The translations under genes were made by a program, and so were the position numbers. Of a stretch of 64,000 nucleotides of DNA, positions 47,101 to 55,354 are shown piece after piece. Source of the DNA: Anaeroplasma bactoclasticum (GTDB lineage: Bacteria; Bacillota_I; Bacilli_A; Acholeplasmatales; Anaeroplasmataceae); the NCBI RefSeq assembly GCF_003550015.1, contig NZ_QXEV01000001.1, positions 124,001-188,000 on the forward strand. Direction: 5' to 3'. The first letter of the stretch is position 1; every line of letters starts with the position of its first letter. The notes under the pieces were generated by a model. It was not told where the DNA came from. It made no database searches and worked only from the letters and a program-made list of their open reading frames with translations.

Positions 47101-48809
47101 TCACTGATAGTCAAATGAGTAAACTTTTTAAGAATTACACATTAGACCAAATAAAAGAACAAGTTGAAAGCAGCTTGTTTGAAGAAATTTATAACTTATT
47201 AAAATACAATAAAGCAATGCTTACTCAACAATATCGTTTTAATAGTCAGATTATGAAATGCGTTAATGTATTTTATAATGATAAACTTGAAGCTGGGTGG
47301 GGAAGTGCTCAGGATAATAAGAAGCAACATTACTTGAAAGTTGATTATAAGCATAAAGGTAAGGATGTTGTAATTTTTGATCCTAAGTATTCTACATATT
47401 GGTTTAATACTAATAAATATGCAGATGATGTTGTAGCGTATGAGAAGTCTAAAGAAGGGAAAACCTCTCTATATAATGAATTAGAAGGGAAAGTAACCTA
47501 TGAACTATTAAAGCTTTTAGACTTAGGATATGGAGATTTAAAAAAGAATACACCTGCAACATATGAAAAGGCAATCGAGACAACAGAAAATAAAAAACCA
47601 AGTGTGGCAGTAGTTTCTATGTATGGTGCTCAAATTGGGTATATAAAGAATTTAATCAAAAATGACAAATATAAGTTTGCTAATATAGATGTAGATATTT
47701 CCACTGTTGATAATTATCAAGGCAAAGAAAAAGACATCATCATAGTAAATTTTGTTAGAAATAACAAAAGAGGAGATGCAGGAGAATTCATTAAGAAATT
47801 CAACCGTATTAACGTAGCTATATCAAGAGCTAGAAATATGTTAATTGTTGTTGGAAGCAAAGTAGCATATTTATCAAATGATGAATATGAATCTTATTTA
47901 AATGGTAAAACAATAAAAAACAAAGAAGTTCCAGCACATTATGATAAAGATGGTAACCTCTTAGATGTATCATGCATGAAATCAACAGCCTTTTTCACAG
48001 AAAGTCGGCAATATTTAAATGATTATGAGACTGCCCTTATAGGATTTGATTTGATGAAGCCAATAATGAAGAATAGGATGATTCAGTTTATTGAAGATTC
48101 CTCAGTGTCTTCAAAAGTATCTCAAAACTCTAAGTTTAATTTTTTTATATCAAGTAGGTATAAAGATATACTTGGTAGAGTAGAAAAATATTACTATAAA
48201 GAAAAAAATAATTTTGCTTTTAATAAAAAACTAAATAGTATGTTAGGTTTTGTCACAGAATACTGTGCCAAAATAAAACTAGATTATTCTTTGCCAAATG
48301 TTGTTGATAAAGAATTTAATATGTTTGGTAATGGAAAAAGAGCGAAAGACTCTAAGATGATTAGAAAAGCCATACTATTATATAAAAATCAAATGAAAAG
48401 TGTTTTTAGTTCAGAAATATCAAAAAGAATCCCTACACTTACAGTATGGAAACTATTAGATGCTGCATATGATTCTTTTGTTTCTACGGTTGATAAATTA
48501 TCTAATAGAGCAGTGGAATTGATAAAGAGTTTTTCTATTGAAAAAGAAAAATACATGGAATATGCTGATTTATCTGTTAGGCATATTAGAGGTTTAGCAG
48601 ATTTTATTGATGACAAAAATATATTAGATTTAAAGTGTACAGCTTGTATTAATGAAATATATATCAAACAAGTATTAGCATATTATTATTTATCACAAAA
48701 AAGAGGCTTATCTATTGAAAATGTAATTGTATATGATGCCGTATCAAATAGATATATAAAAATAAATATGAATACTACTGAAATTATTACTAATTATGAA
48801 TTAAAATGA
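44181..48809 (+). CDS. Large SF1 (Upf1/DNA2-like) helicase
   Basis: 1542 residues. Residues 1-400 are an unassigned N-terminal domain. The helicase core has Walker A QGPPGTGKTQT (Lys433), SSQTHIAIDNVIERL, then a coiled-coil insertion of about 360 residues (about 510-870, rich in Glu/Lys). Next come Walker B VIIDEVSKANP (Asp931-Glu932), VLVGDQRQLPP, VDNYQGKEKDIIIVNFVR and NVAISRARNMLIVVG. This is the SF1B order. The C-terminal 300 residues are unassigned and end with LKCTACINEIYIKQVLAYYY. It may unwind DNA, RNA or hybrids. ATG 44181 follows TTGGAGG. A long coiled-coil insertion recalls defence- or repair-associated helicases, but no known system was matched. Confidence 0.85.
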   Translation: MALRVDFGGSYNESQQRKANEIYVKIQNTFSKFEMSDKDFFELMKTNIDGYYFSSANFDRTAENRNNGDKLIRNIFLRPRIDSEFSQMLEGNGFILIGDVFINPREERSYFSVNDFYLCENSSQMEYEVFANAPINLRTLYDEWDLRQTNTVLNLDLISELPYIVSPIKFKRFIKKWESYLEFEYELTKMGIKYKTIKNLRFDVLYEVNANEINRDTYKNDILVEFEKKLYVKENSQYLTGEENQYVFASIELDKSSDLKSFFNQSLSLVAKRRKGLLDKLINGEDVEDIVQVPLGEFLMSKDTEFKTTIAYFYVPDAIDDEGNADLASFREANKHTLDDDPVLASTATGDIALYKRGKAAIDNMKKGKVKNPFLVGLLIDPAHFESHVELYNEDNVEFALEKKLNSSQKAAIIKALNSNSIFALQGPPGTGKTQTITELVYQYNKMGKKVLISSQTHIAIDNVIERLPHEMNILPIRLVKDTKRANVKYLPDKLLDNLYESAYDKFSEKIENYNNFSKEIDAIQAHFESNKELYSNIKSRQQKCDKLNDEISGLRKESQIYADQLLELEREEKKAQANKKFLLEYYNNELDFNKITDDIYNEKYYEMLESLFKELGFDEEESITDHILMLKRRIGTTRIELLNELSNGKTGKSKEYIDIEKQIEDQKNAIKALEAMNNPSLASAIETTRSNINSLLRKLKDLDEDGGEKIVDLSNTTFYFVKDKSNPEMAISEEIKHINNANELYKKHVRNLMNSKFIKSLEENDVSKEKEKVDEEYRRVDVKIKGLEQELKEYLEPIKTQREHLTEYFNSFFSEKLNNNSLPESDEEKFNRIQEYINEQQEQFEEFKENYDLYRQIYEDSVQLLKDRKNILGRQRIKFTKDLFINNANVYGITCTSSATFYSDRNDYLKALNIGDVDVSKQDFDVVIIDEVSKANPIEIMIPLLYGKSVVLVGDQRQLPPIFKYRDSMFKDFTDSQMSKLFKNYTLDQIKEQVESSLFEEIYNLLKYNKAMLTQQYRFNSQIMKCVNVFYNDKLEAGWGSAQDNKKQHYLKVDYKHKGKDVVIFDPKYSTYWFNTNKYADDVVAYEKSKEGKTSLYNELEGKVTYELLKLLDLGYGDLKKNTPATYEKAIETTENKKPSVAVVSMYGAQIGYIKNLIKNDKYKFANIDVDISTVDNYQGKEKDIIIVNFVRNNKRGDAGEFIKKFNRINVAISRARNMLIVVGSKVAYLSNDEYESYLNGKTIKNKEVPAHYDKDGNLLDVSCMKSTAFFTESRQYLNDYETALIGFDLMKPIMKNRMIQFIEDSSVSSKVSQNSKFNFFISSRYKDILGRVEKYYYKEKNNFAFNKKLNSMLGFVTEYCAKIKLDYSLPNVVDKEFNMFGNGKRAKDSKMIRKAILLYKNQMKSVFSSEISKRIPTLTVWKLLDAAYDSFVSTVDKLSNRAVELIKSFSIEKEKYMEYADLSVRHIRGLADFIDDKNILDLKCTACINEIYIKQVLAYYYLSQKRGLSIENVIVYDAVSNRYIKINMNTTEIITNYELK

Positions 48810-48819
48810 AATAAATTTT

Positions 48820-48862
48820 ATCCCGAGAGTAGAAAATACTTTCGGGATTTTTTTCTTTTTCT
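48820..48862 (+). terminator. Terminator after the helicase gene
   Basis: ATCCCGAGAGTA / TACTTTCGGGAT 12-bp stem (one G-U pair) with a GAAAA loop, followed by TTTTTTCTTTTT. Confidence 0.9.
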
Positions 48863-48905
48863 GTAAATTTTTTTACGTTATTTTATAATATGCTAACTTT
48901 TATCC

Positions 48906-48935
48906 CTGGTGGTTCATTGAAACCACTAGTTTTTT
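48906..48935 (+). terminator. Second terminator-like hairpin
   Basis: CTGGTGGTT / AACCACTAG stem with a six-base loop and a run of six T. A TATAAT at 48884-48889 just upstream could give a very short transcript ending here. Confidence 0.6.
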
Positions 48936-48983
48936 GTTTTGATAGAATTAGGTATTACTAAGGCTGTTTTTCTATTTGTTTAA

Positions 48984-48992
48984 TGATATAAT
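48984..48992 (+). promoter_or_regulatory. Extended -10 promoter (TGATATAAT)
   Basis: TG at 48984-48985, TATAAT at 48987-48992, 40 bases before the DUF2130 gene; the -35 is weak. Confidence 0.5.
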
Positions 48993-49031
48993 TATTACGA
49001 TAATTAATTACGATTAAGAGGGGTTTCTAAG

Positions 49032-50375
49032 ATGAAAAAAGTTAAATTTGCTGTAAAAGATCAAAGATCATTAGAATTACAAGAAGATGCATCTAAGGGT
49101 GATATTATTGATTTAACAGATGAAATATCTATTGATACATCTAGTATTGAAGTTAAAATTAAAAATGAAATAGATGCATTAAAGGATAATGAGTACAATA
49201 ATAGATTAAAAAAGGAAAGAGAAGATTTAGCTATAAAAGCTAAATTAGAAATGGAGAATTCCTTACAAAAACAAAAGAGTGAATATGAACAAAGAATTGC
49301 TAAACTAGAAGAAAGTATTCATAAGGCTGAATTAGATAAGGATTTAGCTTTAAAGGAAAAGGAAATAAAAGAAAAAGAAGAAATTAATAGATTAGATTCT
49401 AAGCTTAAGGAAGCTGAAAATGAAAAGAAGCTTGCTGTAGCAGAAGCTTTAAATAAAAAAGAATTAGAAATTAAACAAAAGGAAGCTAAAATCTTAGGCT
49501 TAGAAGCTGATATAAAATTAAAAGAACAACAAGCAGAGCTTGAAAAGAAGAGTATTGAAGATAAATATAAAGAAAGATTAGAGATGAAAAATGCTGAAGT
49601 AGAATATTATAAGGATTTAAAAAAGAAGCTATCTACAAAGATGGTTGGTGAAACCTTAGAACAGCATTGCTTAATTGAATTTAATAGAGTTAGATCTTAT
49701 GCATTCCCTAATGCTTATTTTGAAAAGGATAATGATGTAGTAGAAGGTACAAAGGGAGACTTTGTCTATAGAGAGGATTTAGATGGAGTTGAATTATTAT
49801 CCATTATGTTTGAAATGAAAAATGAAATGGACACTACTCAAACAAAGCATAAGAATGAAGACTTCTTAGATAAGCTAGATAAGGATAGAAAAAAGAAGCA
49901 TTGTGAATATGCTGTATTAGTTACATTGCTTGAAGCTGATAATGAATTATATGATAATATTGTAGATGTATCTTATAAATATCCAAAGATGTATATTATA
50001 CGTCCTCAGTTTTTCTTATCTTTAATTGGATTACTTAGAAATTCTGCACTTAATTCTATTAAGTATAAAAAAGAATTAGAATTAGTAAAGAATCAAGATA
50101 TTGATGTATCTGATTTTGAAGCTAAGATGCTAGATTTCCAAGATAAGTTTGGAAGAAATTATCGTATTGCATCTGAAAAATTCCAAACAGCAATTGATGA
50201 AATAGATAAATCTATTGCTCATTTAAATAAGATTAAGGATGCTTTAATTTCTTCAGAGAATAATTTAAGACTTGCAAATGATAAGGCACAGGATTTATCT
50301 ATTAAGAAATTAACTAGAGGAAATCCAACAATGCAAAAGAAATTTGAAGATGTAAAAAAGGGTATTGAAGAATAA
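49032..50375 (+). CDS. DUF2130 protein with long coiled coil
   Basis: 447 residues. Residues about 50-205 are a lysine/glutamate-rich coiled coil; the C-terminal half is the DUF2130 domain (GETLEQHCLIEFNRVRSYAF, EMKNEMDTTQTKHKNEDFL, EYAVLVTLLEADNELY, YIIRPQFFLSLIGLLR). The spacing of D (KGDFVYR), E-K (FEMKNE) is compatible with a PD-(D/E)XK nuclease-like fold, which is an inference. Function is unknown. ATG 49032 follows AGAGGGG. A promoter inside its 3' end (50365) drives the next genes. Confidence 0.82.
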   Translation: MKKVKFAVKDQRSLELQEDASKGDIIDLTDEISIDTSSIEVKIKNEIDALKDNEYNNRLKKEREDLAIKAKLEMENSLQKQKSEYEQRIAKLEESIHKAELDKDLALKEKEIKEKEEINRLDSKLKEAENEKKLAVAEALNKKELEIKQKEAKILGLEADIKLKEQQAELEKKSIEDKYKERLEMKNAEVEYYKDLKKKLSTKMVGETLEQHCLIEFNRVRSYAFPNAYFEKDNDVVEGTKGDFVYREDLDGVELLSIMFEMKNEMDTTQTKHKNEDFLDKLDKDRKKKHCEYAVLVTLLEADNELYDNIVDVSYKYPKMYIIRPQFFLSLIGLLRNSALNSIKYKKELELVKNQDIDVSDFEAKMLDFQDKFGRNYRIASEKFQTAIDEIDKSIAHLNKIKDALISSENNLRLANDKAQDLSIKKLTRGNPTMQKKFEDVKKGIEE

Positions 50376-50391
50376 ATAAAAATGATATAAT
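50365..50391 (+). promoter_or_regulatory. Extended -10 promoter TTGAAG-15-TATAAT
   Basis: -35 TTGAAG at 50365-50370 and TGATATAAT with hexamer 50386-50391, 25 bases before ATG 50416. Confidence 0.5.
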
Positions 50392-50415
50392 ACGTTTAAA
50401 AGTGGAGGTTATATT

Positions 50416-50925
50416 ATGGGACAGGTATTGACAAAAACAATTAAATTTGAAGGAAAAATCAACTTTGTTGAATTAATGGACAAGGTAGTGAATATGCCAA
50501 ATGTATTTGATATTAGAAGAAAAGAGTATTTAGAAAAGAATAAGTTTGTACTTAATTTTGCATATAAGGATATGGTAGTAGAAAATACTGGCTTATTCCG
50601 TACTACATCTTTTGCAAGATTTCAAACAGTATTCACTCAAGTTGAACCTAATTTAGTTCAGCTTGCAACAGAATATGGTTTTATTGGTAGTGCATCCAAT
50701 ATGGCCTTAGCTGATAAGATGAATGACATTATTGCAAAGTATTTAAATGAATCTAGAAGTAACGTAGTAGATGCAGAATATAATGATGTACCTACACCAG
50801 ATAGTGATTTCATTTCATCTGCAGATAAGCTTTTAAAGGCTAAGGAATTATATGATAGGGGAGCAATATCTTTTGATGAATATGAAAGATTAAAGAATAA
50901 ATTTATGGAAGATGCTTTAAGGTAA
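50416..50925 (+). CDS. SHOCT-domain protein
   Basis: 169 residues. The first 120 residues are an unassigned alpha/beta domain; the last 30 (LLKAKELYDRGAISFDEYERLKNKFM) are a SHOCT domain, a short C-terminal oligomerisation or contact module. ATG 50416 follows GGAGG. It forms a small cluster with the next two genes (gaps 5 and 13 bases). Confidence 0.8.
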   Translation: MGQVLTKTIKFEGKINFVELMDKVVNMPNVFDIRRKEYLEKNKFVLNFAYKDMVVENTGLFRTTSFARFQTVFTQVEPNLVQLATEYGFIGSASNMALADKMNDIIAKYLNESRSNVVDAEYNDVPTPDSDFISSADKLLKAKELYDRGAISFDEYERLKNKFMEDALR

Positions 50926-50930
50926 TTGTT

Positions 50931-51389
50931 ATGCAAAATATACCAGGAGCTACATTTAATGCATATTTTTACAATTTAATCAGTAAGCTATTCATGATGG
51001 GACAAATTCCAGATAATATTATGGATAATGATGATACTGCTAAGGTATTTATTGAAAGAACAATAGATGCCATTGGCTTTGTATCTAAAATGCCAACTCC
51101 AGAAGGATATAAGAATTTATTCATTAAAAGCTATAAGGATGAAAAAGGATCCTTCTTATATATTGAATTACCTGATGCATCTAAGGATTCTGATTCTAAG
51201 GTTTTATTATTAATGAATGTATTAGGCACTAAGAAGTTTTATACTGTAGAAAAGTTTGGAGATAAGTTCTATACTTGTGAGTATACTAACTCATCTAAAT
51301 CAACTTCATCCTTTATGATTAGTGAATATAATGATGCAATGGAGCTATATTTTTCATTAACAGGAACTGTTAGTGAATTTATTAGTTAA
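50931..51389 (+). CDS. Hypothetical protein, 152 residues
   Basis: Not recognised. Soluble, alpha/beta, no signal peptide; contains LLLMNVLGTKKFYTVEKFG. It begins five bases after the SHOCT gene stop with only a weak ribosome site, so translation probably depends on coupling. It ends 13 bases before the YccF gene. Confidence 0.65.
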   Translation: MQNIPGATFNAYFYNLISKLFMMGQIPDNIMDNDDTAKVFIERTIDAIGFVSKMPTPEGYKNLFIKSYKDEKGSFLYIELPDASKDSDSKVLLLMNVLGTKKFYTVEKFGDKFYTCEYTNSSKSTSSFMISEYNDAMELYFSLTGTVSEFIS

Positions 51390-51402
51390 GGGAGGATTTA
51401 TT

Positions 51403-51765
51403 ATGAAGGTATTAGGAAATATTCTTTGGATTATCTTTGGTGGATTATTCTGGGCAATTAGCTCATTTATCGCAGGAGCCCTATGGTGTGTAACGATTAT
51501 TGGTATTCCTGTTGGACTTCAATTATTTAAGGTTGGTAAATTTGTAATATGGCCATTTGGTAAGACAGTTACACCACAAAAGGTTACAGGCTTTAAGATT
51601 TTCTTAAACATTTTATGGATAATATTTGGTGGTATTGAAAGTGCAATTGGTTATTTCTTAACAGGAGTTTTATTCTGTATTACCATTATTGGTATTCCAT
51701 TTGGTAAGCAATATTTCAAGATGGCAAGATTCGTTCTTACTCCACTTGGATATGGATTTGAATAG
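51403..51765 (+). CDS. YccF-family membrane protein
   Basis: 120 residues, an internal duplication of two similar halves each with ILWIIFGG, an IIGIP turn and membrane segments (WCVTIIGIPVGLQ and FCITIIGIPFGKQ), the signature of YccF/DUF307 proteins. The role is unknown. ATG 51403 follows GGGAGGA; an in-frame ATG at 51373 lies inside the previous gene. Confidence 0.88.
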   Translation: MKVLGNILWIIFGGLFWAISSFIAGALWCVTIIGIPVGLQLFKVGKFVIWPFGKTVTPQKVTGFKIFLNILWIIFGGIESAIGYFLTGVLFCITIIGIPFGKQYFKMARFVLTPLGYGFE

Positions 51766-51770
51766 TTTTT

Positions 51771-51799
51771 AAGCTGGCTACATTGTAGCTGGCTTTTTT
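51771..51799 (+). terminator. Terminator after the YccF gene
   Basis: AAGCTGGCTAC / GTAGCTGGCTT stem with two G-U pairs and a three-base loop, then TTTTA. Confidence 0.75.
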
Positions 51800-51837
51800 A
51801 ATCACTATAAAATATATAGAAAACCTTATAATAATTG

Positions 51838-51846
51838 TGTTATAAT
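51838..51846 (+). promoter_or_regulatory. Extended -10 promoter (TGTTATAAT)
   Basis: TG at 51838-51839 and TATAAT at 51841-51846, 30 bases before ATG 51876. Confidence 0.5.
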
Positions 51847-51875
51847 TATTTTAATAATTACGTTGGAGGATTCTT

Positions 51876-52670
51876 ATGGATAATGTTTTTGTTAAAATAA
51901 TTGAAGGCTCAAACCTAACAGATAAGGAAGCTTGTGAGCTATTTAAATGTAATGAGAGTGAGCTTAAGCAAATAAAAAAAGGCACACAAAAGCCAACAAC
52001 AGAAGGCATTTATGCCATCACTAAGCGCTTTGGGTGCTCTATGGATTATGTTATGACAGGTAAGCCTACTCAAATTGCAGATAGAAGATTAGAATTCTTA
52101 TATGAAAAGAAAAAGGCAAAGGATAATCAAGAGATTGCCTTAATTGAATATGAGGAATATCTACTTGAAAATGATATTAGACCAACAAAGGCAATGATTA
52201 ATGCCTTTGATAAGGGTAAAAAGGTTTTAAATACATATCAGGTATTAGCAATTAATAATTTCAATTATATTGAAGTATTATCTAAATCAAGCTATATGCC
52301 ACTTGGTGGATATAAGGCATCTCCATTTAAAGAGGCCAATGAAAATTTAATTACTAATTGGGATAATTTAAAAAAGGCTTGTGGAAAGCTTTATGTAAAT
52401 GATATCTTAACAGATGATGGATTTGCAGAATATGCACTTTTAGAGGATGCACCTGTAAATGCGAGAAAGATATTATCAGAAATATCTAATGGTAGTAGAA
52501 AGTGGAATCCAGAATTGATTTTAAAATTAATTGCGAAGGGTGCTTGTGTACAAAAGGCAGCTAGAATTGATTCTAATAATAATCTTGTATTCCAAGATGA
52601 CTTTGTATCTACAAAGCTACTTGAAAAGCTTTGTAAGGAAGAAGTAGAAAATCAAAAGAAGAAGAAATAA
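51876..52670 (+). CDS. XRE-type helix-turn-helix protein with unknown C-terminal domain
   Basis: 264 residues. The first about 65 residues form a Cro/C1 helix-turn-helix (LTDKEACELFKCNESELKQI, GIYAITKRFGCSMDYVMTG). The remaining 200 residues are unassigned, with SYMPLGGYKASPF and a C-terminal lysine-rich tail. It could be a transcription regulator with a ligand-binding or oligomerisation domain; no target site was identified. ATG 51876 follows TTGGAGGA. It is monocistronic. Confidence 0.75.
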   Translation: MDNVFVKIIEGSNLTDKEACELFKCNESELKQIKKGTQKPTTEGIYAITKRFGCSMDYVMTGKPTQIADRRLEFLYEKKKAKDNQEIALIEYEEYLLENDIRPTKAMINAFDKGKKVLNTYQVLAINNFNYIEVLSKSSYMPLGGYKASPFKEANENLITNWDNLKKACGKLYVNDILTDDGFAEYALLEDAPVNARKILSEISNGSRKWNPELILKLIAKGACVQKAARIDSNNNLVFQDDFVSTKLLEKLCKEEVENQKKKK

Positions 52671-52675
52671 CAAAT

Positions 52676-52704
52676 AAGGTGGAGCTTTTGGCTCCACCTT
52701 TATT
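52676..52704. terminator. Bidirectional terminator
   Basis: AAGGTGGAGC / GCTCCACCTT 10-bp stem with a TTTTG loop between convergent genes; it reaches the stop codon of the MATE gene. Confidence 0.8.
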
Positions 52705-54070
52705 ACGCTAGTATGATTTCTTTTTTGGGTTTTGTTACAAAAATATAGAAGATTATTGCAAGAAGCATGGATAATCCCCAACCAATTGGCCAACTAATCC
52801 ATATACCATTAGAGCCCATATGGAATGCATATGGGAATAGGAATGCTAAACCTACTCTTAATCCTAAATCTAAGAAGGTATCAATCATAAAGAATCCCAT
52901 TTTTGCATATCCTCTTATTACACCATCTGCAATTAATTTCGTAGCAACCAAGAAATAAAATGGTGCAATAATATGTAAGAAATTATTCGCAACGGAAATG
53001 GCTTCTTCTGATGTATTCTTCTCTAAGAAGATTTGTACTATATATCCTCCTAAGAAGAAATATAGAATGGAAAAAGGAATAATTAATACTAATGTCAATT
53101 TAAATCCGGCTAGGAATCCTGGTCGGATTCTTTCTTTTTTACCAGCTCCAAGGTTTTGGGCTGTGTAATTTGATATACCATTACTTAGGGTAGTTAAGCC
53201 AGTAATTACTAGGTTTTGTAGTTTAATTACAGCAGAGTAACCTGCCATAGTGGCTTCCCCGAAGGAATTAATTACGCTTTGTATTGCAATATTACCAATA
53301 GAAACAAAGGATTGCTGCAAAATAGATGGTATTGCAATAACAAGCATTACCTTAAGCATTCTAAAATCATATGGCTTAACCTTATCTATATCATTATCGA
53401 AAGGCTTAAGCCTTTTTAATCTTATGATAACTATAATAAAGGATAGTATTGCAGATACTCCTTGGCAAATAAATGTTGCCCAAGCAACTCCTTCAATACC
53501 CATATGAAATGCTTTAACAAATAATATATCCATTCCTACATTACATATAGAAGATATAGCTAAGAAGATAAATGGTGTTTTAGAATCACCAAATGCGGCA
53601 AATATACCTGTACATAGGTTATATATAAATACAAATAATAAACCATAGGTATATATATCTAGATATAACTTAGAATCTTGGATTAAGCTTTCAGGAGTTT
53701 TTATTAATTTTAATATAGCCTCACCTAAGGTTAATCCTATAATCATTAATATTACGCAGGTTATTGTTGTAGTAATTAAAGCAGTATAAATAGAGGTTTT
53801 CGCTTTATTAATTGCTTTTTGTCCAAAGAATCTAGATACAATGACAGAACAGCCCATATTACATCCGAATGCGAATGCTAAATAGACTAGGGTAATCTCA
53901 TAAGAGTTTCCAATGGCAGCTAGTGCAGACTCTCCATCCTCTAACATTCTTCCTGCAACTAAGGAATCTGCAATGCTATATAATTGTTGAAATATTACAG
54001 AAGCAAATAAGGGAAGACAAAACATCCATATAACCTTACTTGGCTTTCCTAAAGTTAAATCCTTTGTCAC
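52703..54070 (-). CDS. MATE-family multidrug/metabolite exporter
   Basis: About 455 residues with twelve predicted membrane helices. The N-terminus (LGKPSKVIWMFCLPLFASVIF, QQLYSIADSLVAG) and the repeated second half (IPSILQQSFVSIGNIAIQS) are typical of NorM/DinF-like MATE proteins using Na+ or H+ gradients. The substrate is unknown. GTG 54070 is preferred because AGGTGA lies five bases upstream; the GTG at 54079 is inside that ribosome site. It diverges from the CDF gene, with a shared 170-base regulatory region. Confidence 0.88.
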   Translation of the reverse strand: MTKDLTLGKPSKVIWMFCLPLFASVIFQQLYSIADSLVAGRMLEDGESALAAIGNSYEITLVYLAFAFGCNMGCSVIVSRFFGQKAINKAKTSIYTALITTTITCVILMIIGLTLGEAILKLIKTPESLIQDSKLYLDIYTYGLLFVFIYNLCTGIFAAFGDSKTPFIFLAISSICNVGMDILFVKAFHMGIEGVAWATFICQGVSAILSFIIVIIRLKRLKPFDNDIDKVKPYDFRMLKVMLVIAIPSILQQSFVSIGNIAIQSVINSFGEATMAGYSAVIKLQNLVITGLTTLSNGISNYTAQNLGAGKKERIRPGFLAGFKLTLVLIIPFSILYFFLGGYIVQIFLEKNTSEEAISVANNFLHIIAPFYFLVATKLIADGVIRGYAKMGFFMIDTFLDLGLRVGLAFLFPYAFHMGSNGIWISWPIGWGLSMLLAIIFYIFVTKPKKEIILA

Positions 54071-54130
54071 AATTATCACCTAAAATGAGTATAACACGCT
54101 TTTTTATAATCTGTAATTTATTATAGAAAA

Positions 54131-54142
54131 CAAAACGTTTTC
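54131..54142. promoter_or_regulatory. Weak LacI-family-like palindrome
   Basis: CAAAACGTTTTC in the divergent region between the MATE and CDF genes. It resembles the sites at 10928 and 61686 but is short and A/T-rich, so a chance match is possible. Confidence 0.3.
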
Positions 54143-54191
54143 TTTTTGTTACATTTATATTTCATATTGTTTTTGTTCTAAAATATAGATG

Positions 54192-54200
54192 TGATATAAT
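54192..54200 (+). promoter_or_regulatory. Extended -10 promoter of the CDF gene
   Basis: TGATATAAT, hexamer 54195-54200, 39 bases before ATG 54240. Confidence 0.5.
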
Positions 54201-54239
54201 TCTTATATATTATATAAAATGTGCGTTTTGGAGGTTTCT

Positions 54240-55346
54240 ATGAGAGAAGTATCTATAAGAGAAAAAAAGATTACAGAAACAGGTATTATTGGAATACTTG
54301 CGAATGTATTACTTGCAGTAGGTAAAGCAATTGTTGGTTTAATTGCTGGTGCAGTATCTGTAATTTTTGATGCAATTAATAGTTTAAGTGATGCCATATC
54401 TTCAATTATTACAATTATTGGAGTGAAGCTATCTAAGAAAAAACCAACAAAGAAGCACCCTTATGGCTTTGGTAGAATTGAATACTTTTCTACCATTATT
54501 ATTGCAGCGATTATTCTAGCTACAGGAGCAACTGCCTGCTATGAGGCAATCCAAAAGATTATTCACCCAGAGGATGTTGAATTTACATGGGTTACTGCAG
54601 TAGTTGTAGGATCTGCAATTGTAGTTAAAATTGCTTTAGGATTATTTACACGCGCTCGTGGTAAAAAATATAATTCTGAATCCTTAGTTGCATCCGGTAC
54701 AGATGCATTAATGGATTCTATTATTTCTATTGCCACATTAGTTTCTATTGGAGTATTCCTTATTTGGAATGTCAATATTGATGGTTGGATTGGTGTATTA
54801 ATTTCTATCTTTATTATTAAAGCAGGCCTTGAAGCACTATTTGAAGGAATTTCTCATGTTATGGGAAAAAGACCAGATGCAGCTATTACTGTAGCAATTA
54901 AAAAGAGTGTAAATGAGATTCCTGGTGTATTAGGTACTTATGATTTATTATTACATAATTACGGCCCAGAAAATGCAATTGGTTCTTTGCATGTTGAAAT
55001 TGATTCTAATTTAACTGCAGAAGAGATTCATAAGCTAACGATGCAAATTCAAATAAAATTGATGGAAGAATTCCATATTATGATGACTGTAGGTATTTAT
55101 GCAGTAAATAAAAAGGATAAAGAAAAATATGAAAAGATAAGAGAAATCATAAAATCCTATCCTGGTACATTAGGATTTCATGGATTATTTGCTGATGATG
55201 ACATGAAAAATATGTCCTTTGATATATTAGTGGATTTTACAATTAAAGATAAGAAATCTTTTATAGATGAAGTAACAAGTAAGGTTAAAGAGGAATATCC
55301 AGATTATAATGTTTATATTAATTTGGATATGAATTATAGTGATTAG
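54240..55346 (+). CDS. Cation diffusion facilitator, probably Mn2+ or Zn2+/Fe2+ export
   Basis: 368 residues with six membrane helices and a C-terminal cytoplasmic domain. Metal-site residues: Asn47 and Asp51 in helix 2 (FDAINSLSDAISS) and a DxxxD in helix 5 (SGTDALMDSII). A pattern with aspartate rather than histidine in helix 5 is associated with manganese exporters such as MntE, so Mn2+ is the favoured, but inferred, substrate. A basic KKKPTKKHPYGFGR loop is conserved in the family. ATG 54240 follows TTGGAGG; the upstream ATG at 54219 lacks a site. Confidence 0.85.
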   Translation: MREVSIREKKITETGIIGILANVLLAVGKAIVGLIAGAVSVIFDAINSLSDAISSIITIIGVKLSKKKPTKKHPYGFGRIEYFSTIIIAAIILATGATACYEAIQKIIHPEDVEFTWVTAVVVGSAIVVKIALGLFTRARGKKYNSESLVASGTDALMDSIISIATLVSIGVFLIWNVNIDGWIGVLISIFIIKAGLEALFEGISHVMGKRPDAAITVAIKKSVNEIPGVLGTYDLLLHNYGPENAIGSLHVEIDSNLTAEEIHKLTMQIQIKLMEEFHIMMTVGIYAVNKKDKEKYEKIREIIKSYPGTLGFHGLFADDDMKNMSFDILVDFTIKDKKSFIDEVTSKVKEEYPDYNVYINLDMNYSD

Positions 55347-55354
55347 GAGTATTT

